64,000 nucleotides of DNA from Bacteroidota bacterium (GTDB taxonomy: Bacteria > Bacteroidota > Ignavibacteria > Ignavibacteriales > Ignavibacteriaceae): the NCBI GenBank assembly GCA_021813585.1, contig JAKAJV010000048.1, positions 1 through 64,000 on the forward strand. Reading direction: 5' to 3'. This document shows positions 27,034 to 33,734 of the stretch, piece after piece. The notes beneath the pieces were generated by a model. The model saw only the letters and a program-made list of their open reading frames with translations, did not search any database and had not been told where the DNA came from. The position numbers and the translations under genes are program-made. Numbering within the stretch: the stretch's first letter is position 1; every line of letters starts with the position of its first letter.

Positions 27034-27332
27034 TAAAAATATTACCTAATTACTTAATAATTCTATTTACTTTTAGTTGAAAATTAAAAATTTTTATGGA
27101 TATTACAATACTGCTATAAAAATTGCCATCATTGTCTTTTTACTTGTTAATTTTCATCAAAATCATCTTATTCACAGAAAAATAGTTTCCCGCTTGAATT
27201 CTGTAAAAGTAAATTCACGTAGGAGATATGCTTCCGTCAAATTTATCTGCATGGGAATTTTTATTTCCATAAAAAAATTTGCAATAATCGAATTAATATA
27301 AGATAGAAAAATAGTTCAAATAGAGAGGTTGA
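27034..27332. other. Intergenic region with one copy of a flanking direct repeat
   Basis: About 300 AT-rich bases between the methyltransferase gene (start) and hepT (end). Positions about 27156-27250 match 28535-28630 on the other side of hepT/mntA, at clearly more than chance level (for example AAAATCATCTT-TTCAC-GAA, GCTTGAA, TAAATTC, GCTTCCGT). The 74-aa plus-strand ORF here has no recognisable features and is not called. Confidence 0.55.
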
Positions 27333-27806
27333 TTATTCTTCTACTGTAAGATTAAAGTTCCCGGGGTTTTTCAAAATGTTCACAACAGCGCCGGCAAATG
27401 TTTCGATATAGGATAATTTGTTTTGCAGAATAGAATACATTTCCTGATCAGTAATTTCATCGTAAAAATGAACCATTCTGTTTCTGTACCCGGCCATTTG
27501 TACTAAGACTTTAGTCCCAAAATCTTCGCTTACTATTTTTTTCTCTGCCATAACAAGTGCCAGACCTTTATAGGTTGAAGGACGCTTACCTGCACTAAAC
27601 GGGTACCGCGAAACAACATGCCCTGCGATATCGAATACTGCTTCTAGTGCCCTGCGCAAATAATGCTCGGCTACTGCAAAGTTTTTCTTATCGGAAAGGA
27701 ATTCTTCTTTTCCTAGCTTTGCCAGTTGCTCAAGTAAAGAGAGCGAATCTCGAATAAGCGCGAGCTTGCTTTCAATTTTTATTTTTGAAACCGGTACAGT
27801 GTTCAT
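27333..27806 (-). CDS. hepT: HepT-like HEPN-domain ribonuclease toxin (DUF86)
   Basis: HEPN protein of 157 aa. The R-x4-H ribonuclease motif is seen as YRNRMVHFYDEI near residues 107-118, typical of HepT/DUF86; the helical bundle before it (LIRDSLSLLEQLAKLGKEEF, AEHYLRRALEAVFDIAGHVV) also fits. In the HepT/MntA system the MntA nucleotidyltransferase AMPylates a tyrosine near this motif to silence the RNase; the Tyr in H-F-Y is the candidate. It overlaps mntA by 4 bp. Confidence 0.92.
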   Translation of the reverse strand: MNTVPVSKIKIESKLALIRDSLSLLEQLAKLGKEEFLSDKKNFAVAEHYLRRALEAVFDIAGHVVSRYPFSAGKRPSTYKGLALVMAEKKIVSEDFGTKVLVQMAGYRNRMVHFYDEITDQEMYSILQNKLSYIETFAGAVVNILKNPGNFNLTVEE

Positions 27807-28249
27807 TCTTTTATAGTATTATCAAAGCTTCGCATATTGGCTTCCTCGTATTCATGCTGAAGCATACGGTAATCGTCATATTTTTTAAATATTTCCTCCT
27901 CAAAATCCGCCCGGAGCTTTCCGCTGGATTCAAATAAAATTTCTCCTTCCTGGATAGCTTTCATTGCAAGAACCGGATTGGCTTTCTGGAGAAATGAAAT
28001 GTCAAGTTTTGGACCTTCGATCTCATCCGAAATTTCGCAGGAAAGAATGTCGTAAATTTTATTATAAAGCTTAATCGCAGAAACGCCAGCGAGCAGCTTT
28101 TCTTCCATAACTATTCCGATGTCAAAATCTGAAAATGGGAAATAATTTCCCGAAACTCTTGAGCCGAAAAAATATACCGCAATTACTCCAGCTTTTTTAA
28201 GCTTACTTCTGGTTGATGAGGACAATGTGATGTTTTCATTATTCATCAT
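27803..28249 (-). CDS. mntA: MntA-type minimal nucleotidyltransferase antitoxin
   Basis: Minimal nucleotidyltransferase of 148 aa with the GS-x10-D-x-D active site: VYFFGSRVSGNYFPFSDFDIGIV near residues 26-48. A third acidic residue is in LDISFL near 103. It is the first gene of the pair and translationally coupled to hepT. By analogy with the characterised system it inactivates HepT by adding AMP groups. This supports a complete, possibly working TA module. Confidence 0.9.
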   Translation of the reverse strand: MMNNENITLSSSTRSKLKKAGVIAVYFFGSRVSGNYFPFSDFDIGIVMEEKLLAGVSAIKLYNKIYDILSCEISDEIEGPKLDISFLQKANPVLAMKAIQEGEILFESSGKLRADFEEEIFKKYDDYRMLQHEYEEANMRSFDNTIKE

Positions 28250-28583
28250 TATATTCTTTTCGCAATGCGGTCAATTCTGATATTACTAATATAAGAAATT
28301 TGCCGGGATAAAAAATTTCCTACACCGTAAATTTTGTTTATATTATTTGCATATGGATAAAACAATTGAACAATTGCATAATGAGCGATACATTCGTCCT
28401 TTCAATTACTCAATCTATAAGGTAGAGCCGAGTTTGAGTGCAACATTGTTCAGCCTTTGTTATCTATGTTTGTTTCTCTCCCATAGAGTTATACCATCTT
28501 AGGAAAGTTTCATCCGATTATATAAGGTCGGTGCTCATTAAAATCATCTTCTTCACCGAAGAATAACTCCTAGCTTGAATCCG

Positions 28584-28733
28584 TTAAAAATAAATTCCGC
28601 AGATATAATTGCTTCCGTTATAACTAACTTTATTATATCCGGCAGATTCTTTTTTAAAAACTGTAATCCATTTTGCTTCTTTAAACAGAATTAATTCTGC
28701 ATCTTTTTTCAATTTGATTTTTAATTGCGGCAT
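28584..28733 (-). CDS. Possible small hypothetical protein (49 aa)
   Basis: ATG at 28733 to TAA at 28584, reading MPQLKIKLKKDAELILFKEA and ending KVSYNGSNYICGIYF. It is not recognised. A diverged copy of its 3' half exists at 27160-27250 on the same strand with an in-frame TGA, which suggests either a repeated small gene or a repeat that happens to be open. No Shine-Dalgarno stands out. Treat as tentative. Confidence 0.3.
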   Translation of the reverse strand: MPQLKIKLKKDAELILFKEAKWITVFKKESAGYNKVSYNGSNYICGIYF

Positions 28734-28829
28734 AAATTTTTTAACCCTGATTTAAAGATTGTTATTATTACCCTGTATAATTTTCCGCAACCTGTCTTGC
28801 CGGGCAGATTGCGGAATCAAATTTAAAAA

Positions 28830-28991
28830 CTACTGAGTATTTTTCTTCCTCGGTCCTTTCGCACACGAGGTTTTAATAGGCTTTACACCGAAGTCCGTTA
28901 ACACCTGGTCATTCTTTCCGTACTTGCTATACAACGCCTCAATATATTTATCGTATTGTTCCTTTATTCTTATGCTCGCTTGTGCTATTAT
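28830..28991 (-). pseudogene. Fragment of an unrecognised small protein
   Basis: The open frame between a TAA (28994-28992) and a TAG at 28830 encodes IIAQASIRIKEQYDKYIEAL, YSKYGKNDQVLTDFGVKPIK and TSCAKGPRKKNTQ. It has no start codon and a coding-like composition. The DFGVKP-K...KGPRKK tail resembles the basic C-terminal part of small hypothetical proteins common in these phyla. It is probably the 3' end of a decayed gene; low confidence. Confidence 0.35.
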
Positions 28992-29006
28992 TTATAATTG
29001 GCGGGA

Positions 29007-29099
29007 TTAATAATGATACCTTGCTTGAATAAAATCTATTTTATCCTTCCCTGCTACATATACTATTCTATGTTCTTCGGTTAATCTTCTTTTAATTGT
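29007..29099 (-). pseudogene. yoeB: yoeB-type toxin C-terminal remnant
   Basis: Overlapping the end of the yefM gene in another frame is TIKRRLTEEHRIVYVAGKDK, followed by IDFIQARYHY and a TAA at 29007. This is the final third of a YoeB/Txe toxin, whose conserved end is S-RRI-x-EHR-LVY-V...II-x-CR-x-HY, including the catalytic Glu/Arg/His-Tyr elements. The first two thirds are gone, and in this frame a TGA sits at 29102. An internal deletion has fused antitoxin and toxin tail, leaving the antitoxin orphaned. Confidence 0.8.
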
Positions 29100-29347
29100 T
29101 CAACTTTTTGGGGCTTACCTTTTTTAGAACGAACCCTTTGTAAAGCATTCAGCAACCGCTCAGCATTTTTAGGAGATCTTAATAAATGTGCCGTTTCTAC
29201 TAAACTTGATAGCTCACTTGCTGAAATTAAGGCAACATCTTCCGCTTTCTTTCGATTTATTATAACTATTTCTCTATCTAATGAAACCTTATCTAATAGA
29301 CTTGCCAAATTAGCTCTTGCTTGTGTACATGTAAGTTGAATCGCCAT
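29081..29347 (-). CDS. yefM: YefM/Phd-family antitoxin (orphan)
   Basis: Phd/YefM antitoxin of 88 aa: TCTQARANLASLLDKVSLDREIVIINRKKAEDVALISASELSSLVETAHLLRSPKNAERLLNAL. The N-terminal half is the DNA-binding domain, and the LLRSPKNAERLL segment is the usual toxin-binding helix. It is apparently intact, but its toxin partner is only a stub, so it may now act only as a DNA-binding repressor or antagonise a toxin elsewhere. Confidence 0.9.
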   Translation of the reverse strand: MAIQLTCTQARANLASLLDKVSLDREIVIINRKKAEDVALISASELSSLVETAHLLRSPKNAERLLNALQRVRSKKGKPQKVEQLKED

Positions 29348-29527
29348 TGATTATCCTTTATTTGTACAGACCTAATGTACCCATTTGCTTTGTTTATTTC
29401 AACATATATTTAATTAAAAGATTCAGGGAAGCCTTTTAAATATGACAAGAAGCTAATATGAAAATGTTATTATAAATAAAAGGTTAATCTTCTCTATCCT
29501 TTAATTTTAAAATCTTTCCCGGGATAC

Positions 29528-29555
29528 TTGACTTTTTAAAAATTTTCAGTATTTT
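29528..29555 (+). promoter_or_regulatory. Possible promoter for a short structured RNA
   Basis: TTGACT at 29528-29533 is followed after 16 bases by TATTTT at 29550-29555. This is a plausible sigma-70-like -35/-10 pair, and the -10 also partly fits the Bacteroidota TAnnTTTG motif. It lies upstream of the hairpin-rich stretch that ends in a U-run at 29678. Confidence 0.4.
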
Positions 29556-29561
29556 TACCTG

Positions 29562-29680
29562 CAAAAATAGGAGTGATTTTATAATAGATTTGCTACCAAG
29601 GAAAAAATTTTAATTTTTAATTAAAACCAGAGTAGCAAATTAATGCCGATTTAGGGAATGTCTCTGGTCGGTTTTTTTGT
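29562..29680 (+). ncRNA. Candidate structured leader/small RNA ending in an intrinsic terminator
   Basis: The stretch contains a perfect 9-bp inverted repeat (ATTTGCTAC at 29588-29596 with GTAGCAAAT at 29632-29640) and an adjoining 7-bp stem (ACCAGAG at 29626-29632 with CTCTGGT at 29662-29668) followed by CGG and a T7 run. The second hairpin plus U-tract has the form of an intrinsic terminator. The two stems share one base, so they could stack or compete. It lies about 100 bp upstream of the 82-aa gene. No known riboswitch class was recognised. It may be a stand-alone small RNA or an attenuator leader. Confidence 0.45.
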
Positions 29681-29777
29681 TTTATAACGATACTTATTGA
29701 AAAGGAGAATGTATAGAGAATAGTTTGATACTCATTTTTAGGTAATTGTCATTTAATAACAATAAAGGAAGGCAGCG

Positions 29778-30026
29778 ATGAAAACTATAAAGGCCAAAAT
29801 AGACAACCCATTATCAGACCTTATCAGCGACGAGATTTACGATCTGCTGAACGCTCAGGGTTTGATTGATGAAAAATCAGTTAGAGATTATCAGATAAGA
29901 AAGAAATTTAAACAGTTAAGGGCAAGCAAGATTAGCGCCGGCGATGCTATCGATTCTATAAGAGAAGAATATCCTTATTTACAATTTGATACGATAAGAA
30001 AAATCGTCTATCAAATTAGTAAATAA
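29778..30026 (+). CDS. Small conserved hypothetical protein (82 aa)
   Basis: Soluble, highly charged, all-helical protein of 82 aa (LSDLISDEIYDLLNAQGLIDEKSVRDYQIRKKFKQLR). A strong Shine-Dalgarno AAAGGAAGG lies 8 bp upstream of the ATG. No catalytic motif is visible, and the family was not recognised. The arrangement of helices with a basic YQIRKKFKQLRASK stretch could bind nucleic acid, but this is speculation. It is bounded on both sides by terminator-like hairpins, so it is transcribed alone. Confidence 0.75.
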   Translation: MKTIKAKIDNPLSDLISDEIYDLLNAQGLIDEKSVRDYQIRKKFKQLRASKISAGDAIDSIREEYPYLQFDTIRKIVYQISK

Positions 30027-30037
30027 TTAAAAAAATC

Positions 30038-30066
30038 TTGACAAATTAATCTTATAGATTTATATT
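30038..30066 (+). promoter_or_regulatory. Strong sigma-70-type promoter
   Basis: A perfect TTGACA (30038-30043), a 17-bp spacer and TATATT (30061-30066). It would start transcription near 30073, right at the hairpin-rich candidate RNA. Confidence 0.7.
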
Positions 30067-30071
30067 ACCGG

Positions 30072-30157
30072 TGACTCTTTCAGAGGGTTCTCCCCTGCCC
30101 TTTGATGTAAACGAGTCGGGCCCAGTGGTACCCCCATCACTGGGCTTCTATTTTTTT
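30072..30157 (+). ncRNA. Candidate small RNA between a consensus promoter and an intrinsic terminator
   Basis: A unit of about 86 nt with no ORF. It starts where the TTGACA/TATATT promoter predicts and ends at a strong terminator. In between, GACTC (30074-30078) can pair with GAGTC (30113-30117), enclosing a hairpin CAGAGGG-ttct-CCCCTG. The sequence lacks the GGAAG/AGCAG core of SRP RNA and does not match 6S or any riboswitch I know. A DUF3098 gene begins 15 bp after it. It is either a stand-alone sRNA or a terminating leader of the DUF3098-eutN operon. Confidence 0.55.
30120..30157 (+). terminator. Intrinsic terminator
   Basis: An 8-bp perfect stem GCCCAGTG (30120-30127) / CACTGGGC (30138-30145) with a 10-nt loop, followed by TTCTA and a T7 run. 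It closes the candidate small RNA. Confidence 0.8.
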
Positions 30158-30171
30158 ATTTGGAGATTAAA

Positions 30172-30468
30172 ATGGCTAAAGCTGTAAAGAAAAAAAATAT
30201 TCGCAAAACAAAAAGAACCTTTTCTTCACCGTTCAATATTTACTGGAGTAAAAAAAATTATCTGCTTTTAGCTCTGGGCATAGCAGTAATAGTTATAGGC
30301 TATATTTTCATGTCTATGGGTTCATGGAATAGCTTCCCTTCACTTTTTATTTCTCCCGTTTTGCTTATCATCGGATATTTAATAATTCTCCCTGCCTCTA
30401 TTCTTTATAAGACTAAGAAAGAGGAAGAAAACAAAGAGGGTCAAGAAATTGCTTCTGGCAAAAGTTAA
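30172..30468 (+). CDS. DUF3098 family inner-membrane protein
   Basis: Small membrane protein of 98 aa with two helices (LLLALGIAVIVIGYIFMSM and PVLLIIGYLIILPASILY), a basic N-terminus and a charged C-terminus. The pattern KKNY-LLALGIAVIVIGYIFM-G...PVLL-IGY-I-LPASI matches DUF3098, a Bacteroidota/Chlorobi family of unknown function. The track's longer ORF begins at a TTG (30160), but the ATG at 30172 with TGGAG (30161-30165) just upstream is the true start. The end overlaps eutN by 20 bp. Confidence 0.85.
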   Translation: MAKAVKKKNIRKTKRTFSSPFNIYWSKKNYLLLALGIAVIVIGYIFMSMGSWNSFPSLFISPVLLIIGYLIILPASILYKTKKEEENKEGQEIASGKS

Positions 30469-30745
30469 GGGGAACGTTGTTTCCACTCAAAAAAATCCCA
30501 ACCTGATAAGCCATAAGCTTTTGGTTATCCAGCAAATTGATCTAAAAGGAAATTTCATAGGCAAGAAAGATATTATTGCTTTAGATTTAATCGATTCGGG
30601 AATCGGCGATACTGTACTTGTCGTGCAGGAAGGCGCCGCCGTAAAACAAATTCTGGGGCACAGAAAAGCACCTGTGCATACTATGATAGTTGCTGTAGTT
30701 GATGAGATTGAGGTGGGAAGGGAGCGTAAAGGTAACAAGGTATAG
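30449..30745 (+). CDS. EutN/CcmL-family microcompartment shell vertex protein
   Basis: Protein of 98 aa with the EutN/CcmL pentamer fold: LLAKVKGNVVSTQKNPNLISHKLLVIQQIDLKGN, then ALDLIDSGIGDTVLVVQEGAAVKQIL and MIVAVVDEIEV. Such pentamers cap the vertices of bacterial microcompartments. The start is TTG (30449) with a good Shine-Dalgarno GAGGGTC upstream. No hexameter shell (BMC-H/T) or signature enzyme cluster is next to it, although a class II aldolase lies 4 kb away. Either the compartment genes are elsewhere or this copy has another role. Confidence 0.9.
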   Translation: MLLAKVKGNVVSTQKNPNLISHKLLVIQQIDLKGNFIGKKDIIALDLIDSGIGDTVLVVQEGAAVKQILGHRKAPVHTMIVAVVDEIEVGRERKGNKV

Positions 30746-30823
30746 AGGTATAGAGTTTTTAGTTTTGAAGTGAAATAATCTTATTTCTATTTTCTAAGAG
30801 CAAAATAAAATGTTAGATGATAA

Positions 30824-31966
30824 ATGCAATGGGGAATATTCACTTTGACCAAACTAACTTTAAACGAACTGACTTACCTTAATCTTCTCCTTTCCGTTGA
30901 CGGCATAGGCCCGGGGAAAGTGAGAAACCTATTAGCAAAATTCCACTCAATAGAAAGCATTTTACATTCTGATTACAATTCTTTAATTGAAGTTGAAGGA
31001 ATAAGCGACAATCTTTCTTCAAGAATTATAAAAGCAAAAAGACTGTTTAACGAGACTAAGCTTGCAACGGAGAAAGAACTAAATAAGCTTAAAAAAATTA
31101 ATGGCTACGTTATTACCATATGGGATAAAGAATATCCTCCACTCTTAAAAAAAATTTACGATCCTCCGTTAATGCTATACGCAATAGGAAGCTTTGAAGA
31201 TGATGACAACTATTCGATTGCTGTTGTGGGAACGAGGCAGCCCACTAGTTACGGCAAACTACAAGCTGAAAGATTGGCTGCAGATATCGTTCACCAGAGA
31301 ATAACAGTTATAAGCGGACTGGCAAGAGGAATAGATTCTATTGCACACTATTCTGCTTTAAAGAATAACGGGCGCACTATTGCTGTGGTAGGCTCAGGTC
31401 TAGATGTTATCTATCCTCCCGAAAATAAAAAATTGTTTGAGCAGATTGCCGCATCGGGAATGATAGTTTCCGAATATAGGCTGGGTGCCAAACCAGATGC
31501 ACAGAATTTCCCTAAAAGAAATAGAATAATATCCGGGCTGAGCCTTGGAGTAATAATTATTGAGACAGGCATAGGAGGCGGGGCAATGCAGACTGCATCC
31601 TTCGCTCTAGACCAGAGCAGGGAGGTCTTTGCAGTCCCTGGCAATGTCGGCAGCAGGCAATCGGAAGGAACGAACCTGCTTATCCAGAAAGGCGAGGCGA
31701 AGCTAATACTATCTGTTGAGGATGTTCTTGTTGAGCTGGAACTTAAACTGAAACCTGTAATCGGAAAGAACATTCCAAAGCCCCAAGTTGAGCTGAATCT
31801 TTTTGAAGAAAAAATTATGGGAGTCTTGAGCGGCGATCCGATACAGATAGATAAGATAGCTGCGTTAACAAATCTATCAACATCCGATTGCCTTGTGCAC
31901 TTGCTGTCTCTGGAGTTTAAAGGACTGATTAAGCAACTTCCGGGAAAGATGTTCGCTTTACTTTAA
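30824..31966 (+). CDS. dprA: DNA-processing protein A
   Basis: DprA/Smf, which loads RecA onto incoming single-stranded DNA during natural transformation. The 380 aa have an N-terminal helix-hairpin-helix region (LLLSVDGIGPGKVRNLLAKF, VEGISDNLSSRI), the Rossmann-like core from about residue 125 (IAVVGTRQPTSYGKLQAE, GLARGIDSIAH, AVVGSGLDVIYPPEN, FPKRNRIISGLS) and a C-terminal winged helix. A TTG at 30845 with GGGGAAT upstream is an alternative start 7 codons in. It is followed by a convergent rarA gene. Confidence 0.95.
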   Translation: MQWGIFTLTKLTLNELTYLNLLLSVDGIGPGKVRNLLAKFHSIESILHSDYNSLIEVEGISDNLSSRIIKAKRLFNETKLATEKELNKLKKINGYVITIWDKEYPPLLKKIYDPPLMLYAIGSFEDDDNYSIAVVGTRQPTSYGKLQAERLAADIVHQRITVISGLARGIDSIAHYSALKNNGRTIAVVGSGLDVIYPPENKKLFEQIAASGMIVSEYRLGAKPDAQNFPKRNRIISGLSLGVIIIETGIGGGAMQTASFALDQSREVFAVPGNVGSRQSEGTNLLIQKGEAKLILSVEDVLVELELKLKPVIGKNIPKPQVELNLFEEKIMGVLSGDPIQIDKIAALTNLSTSDCLVHLLSLEFKGLIKQLPGKMFALL

Positions 31967-32028
31967 AGATCCGTCCCGCTTCTCCTCCACTTTATTTTAA
32001 CTCTGTCCAAATAATTCAAGCGGAATAA

Positions 32029-33312
32029 TTAATATTTCTTCCGGTTTTTCCACAAGGCTTTTAACCTGTCCTTAAGAGTCTTCTCCTGTCCGTTCTCCGT
32101 CGGGTAATAGTACTGCGTGCCTTTCAGCTCATCGGGAAAATAATTTTCGGGCACAAAATGGTTGTCGTAATCATGCGGGTATTTGTACTCCTTTCCGTAG
32201 CCGATTTCCTTCATTAATTTTGTCGGCGCATTCCTCAAATGGATAGGCACACCGAACAAAGGCTTGTTTCTTACATCGGATGCCGCCTTTTCAATCCCCA
32301 TATAAGCTGCATTGCTTTTAGGAGACGAAGCCAGGTAGGTAGTGCACTGCGCCAGAATTATTCTAGCCTCGGGCATGCCTATCTTATCTACAGCGCTAAA
32401 GGCAGCTTCAGCCAGAACCAATCCGTTCGGGGATGCATTGCCGATATCCTCCGATGCAAGTACGACCAGCCTCCTGGCAATAAAGAGCGGGTCTTCACCC
32501 CCTTCGAGCATTCTTGCCAGCCAGTACAGCGCTGCATCAGGATCGCTTCCGCGCACGCTTTTAATGAATGCGGAGATAACATTATAATGTTCCTCGCCGC
32601 CTTTATCGTATATGATGTTCTTCTTTTGTACTACGTTTTCCAAAACGGATTTATCAATATTTACTGCAGGCTTGTCAATCTCCTGAATTACGGCGGCCTC
32701 CAAAATATTCAGAAGCGATCTTGCATCGCCGCCTGAAAGATAAATTAAGAAATCTATATCAATCGATTCAATATTTATTGAAGAGAGGAAGCTGTCATTT
32801 TTAATAGCTGAATTTAAAATATCCGTCAGATTTTCCTTGGAGAGCTCATCCAGTATATAAACCCTTGCACGGGAACGGAGGGCGGGTATAACTTCAAATG
32901 AAGGATTCTCTGTTGTGGCTCCTATAAGTGTTATCAGCCCGGATTCCACCGAATGCAGGAGCGCATCCTGCTGTGCCTTATTGAAGCGGTGGATTTCATC
33001 GATGAATAAGATTGTACGCTTATCCATTGTTTTATTATAGGCTGCAAGATCGATTATTCCTCTTATATCTTTAACACCTGAGGAAACGGCATTTATTTGA
33101 TAGAACTCCGAATGAGTTGATTCGGCGATTATCTTTGCGATAGTAGTTTTGCCGGTGCCGGGCGGTCCCCATAAAATAAACGAGCTTAAAGTATCGTTCT
33201 CTATCATAAGCCTTATCGGCTTGCCTTTACCCAGCAAGGCTTCCTGCCCGCGGAATTCTTCAATTGTCTTGGGCCTTACTCTTTCTGCCAGCGGTATCTG
33301 TGGTATAATCAC
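32029..33312 (-). CDS. rarA: Replication-associated recombination protein A (MgsA/RarA ATPase)
   Basis: AAA+ ATPase of 427 aa acting at stalled forks. Visible are Walker [10 protein letters not shown] near residue 49, Walker [20 protein letters not shown] near 100, sensor 1 [13 protein letters not shown] near 130, then the RarA-specific C-terminal tetramerisation region ([68 protein letters not shown]). The family is unambiguous and full length. Confidence 0.97.
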   Translation of the reverse strand: MIIPQIPLAERVRPKTIEEFRGQEALLGKGKPIRLMIENDTLSSFILWGPPGTGKTTIAKIIAESTHSEFYQINAVSSGVKDIRGIIDLAAYNKTMDKRTILFIDEIHRFNKAQQDALLHSVESGLITLIGATTENPSFEVIPALRSRARVYILDELSKENLTDILNSAIKNDSFLSSINIESIDIDFLIYLSGGDARSLLNILEAAVIQEIDKPAVNIDKSVLENVVQKKNIIYDKGGEEHYNVISAFIKSVRGSDPDAALYWLARMLEGGEDPLFIARRLVVLASEDIGNASPNGLVLAEAAFSAVDKIGMPEARIILAQCTTYLASSPKSNAAYMGIEKAASDVRNKPLFGVPIHLRNAPTKLMKEIGYGKEYKYPHDYDNHFVPENYFPDELKGTQYYYPTENGQEKTLKDRLKALWKNRKKY

Positions 33313-33407
33313 AATCTCACTCCTTCTTTCACAAATGTAGAAAGCAAATAAAATGAATCCGCGATTAATTTTCTTATCATAACGGTCTTAGATTAAATAA
33401 ATGATAT

Positions 33408-33734
33408 CTATGGATTATTGTTTGCTTTTATAGAATCCGAAGGAGCTTCAATTATTTTTATAGTCTTTTCGCCTTTACGTATCATGCCGTATTTTTCCCT
33501 CGCAGTCTTTTCAATCTTTGCAGGTATTTTATTCTGCAGCGAATCGATTTCTGATTGCAGCTGCTTATTGCCGGCATCAACACTCGAGATTTGTTCGTTT
33601 AAAGAATTAAGCTGCCGCTTTAGCTTCAAATATTTTAAGAACCCGGAATCGTTAAAAAAAATATATGTAACTCCCGCAAGGAGAAATATCAAAAAAACAA
33701 CGTACTTCAATTTGTTTTTTTTAATTAACGGCAT
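33408..33734 (-). CDS. FtsB/DivIC-like septum-formation initiator protein
   Basis: Bitopic membrane protein of 108 aa: a basic N-terminus, one helix at residues 10-28 (YVVFLIFLLAGVTYIFFN), then a leucine-rich coiled coil (LKRQLNSLNEQISSVDAGNKQLQSEIDSLQNK) and the short EKTAREKYGMIRKGEKTIKI motif typical of FtsB/DivIC. It would link the division proteins FtsQ and FtsL in the periplasm. It directly follows ddl (their coordinates abut at 33734/33735), a cell-wall and division context that supports the call. Confidence 0.88.
   Translation of the reverse strand: MPLIKKNKLKYVVFLIFLLAGVTYIFFNDSGFLKYLKLKRQLNSLNEQISSVDAGNKQLQSEIDSLQNKIPAKIEKTAREKYGMIRKGEKTIKIIEAPSDSIKANNNP

Larger units (their letters stand above)
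28250..29006. other. Gene-poor decay region with sequence remnants
   Basis: About 750 bases between mntA and the yefM/yoeB remnant. It holds the right-hand copy of the direct repeat (28535-28630), a possible 49-aa ORF (28584-28733, minus), and a fragment at 28830-28991 (minus) that reads AQASIRIKEQYDKYIEALYS, then TDFGVKPIKTSCAKGPRKKN before a TAG and has no start codon. Another 49-codon plus-strand ORF from 28353 has no recognisable features. The overall picture is a graveyard of small genes. Confidence 0.5.

Noticed and set aside
27077-27301. 74-aa plus-strand ORF
   Set aside because: Overlaps the diverged direct repeat and has no recognisable features; Lys/Ile-rich composition is expected by chance in this AT-rich DNA.
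30072-30157. SRP (4.5S) RNA
   Set aside because: GGTTCTCCC is present, but the conserved GG(U)CAGG...GGAAG...AGCAGCC core is absent and the molecule is too short.
30160-30171. Extended TTG start of the DUF3098 gene
   Set aside because: The TTG overlaps the Shine-Dalgarno (TGGAG) of the ATG at 30172, which is the natural start.
32239-32736. 165-aa plus-strand ORF
   Set aside because: Antisense to rarA; no independent evidence of coding.
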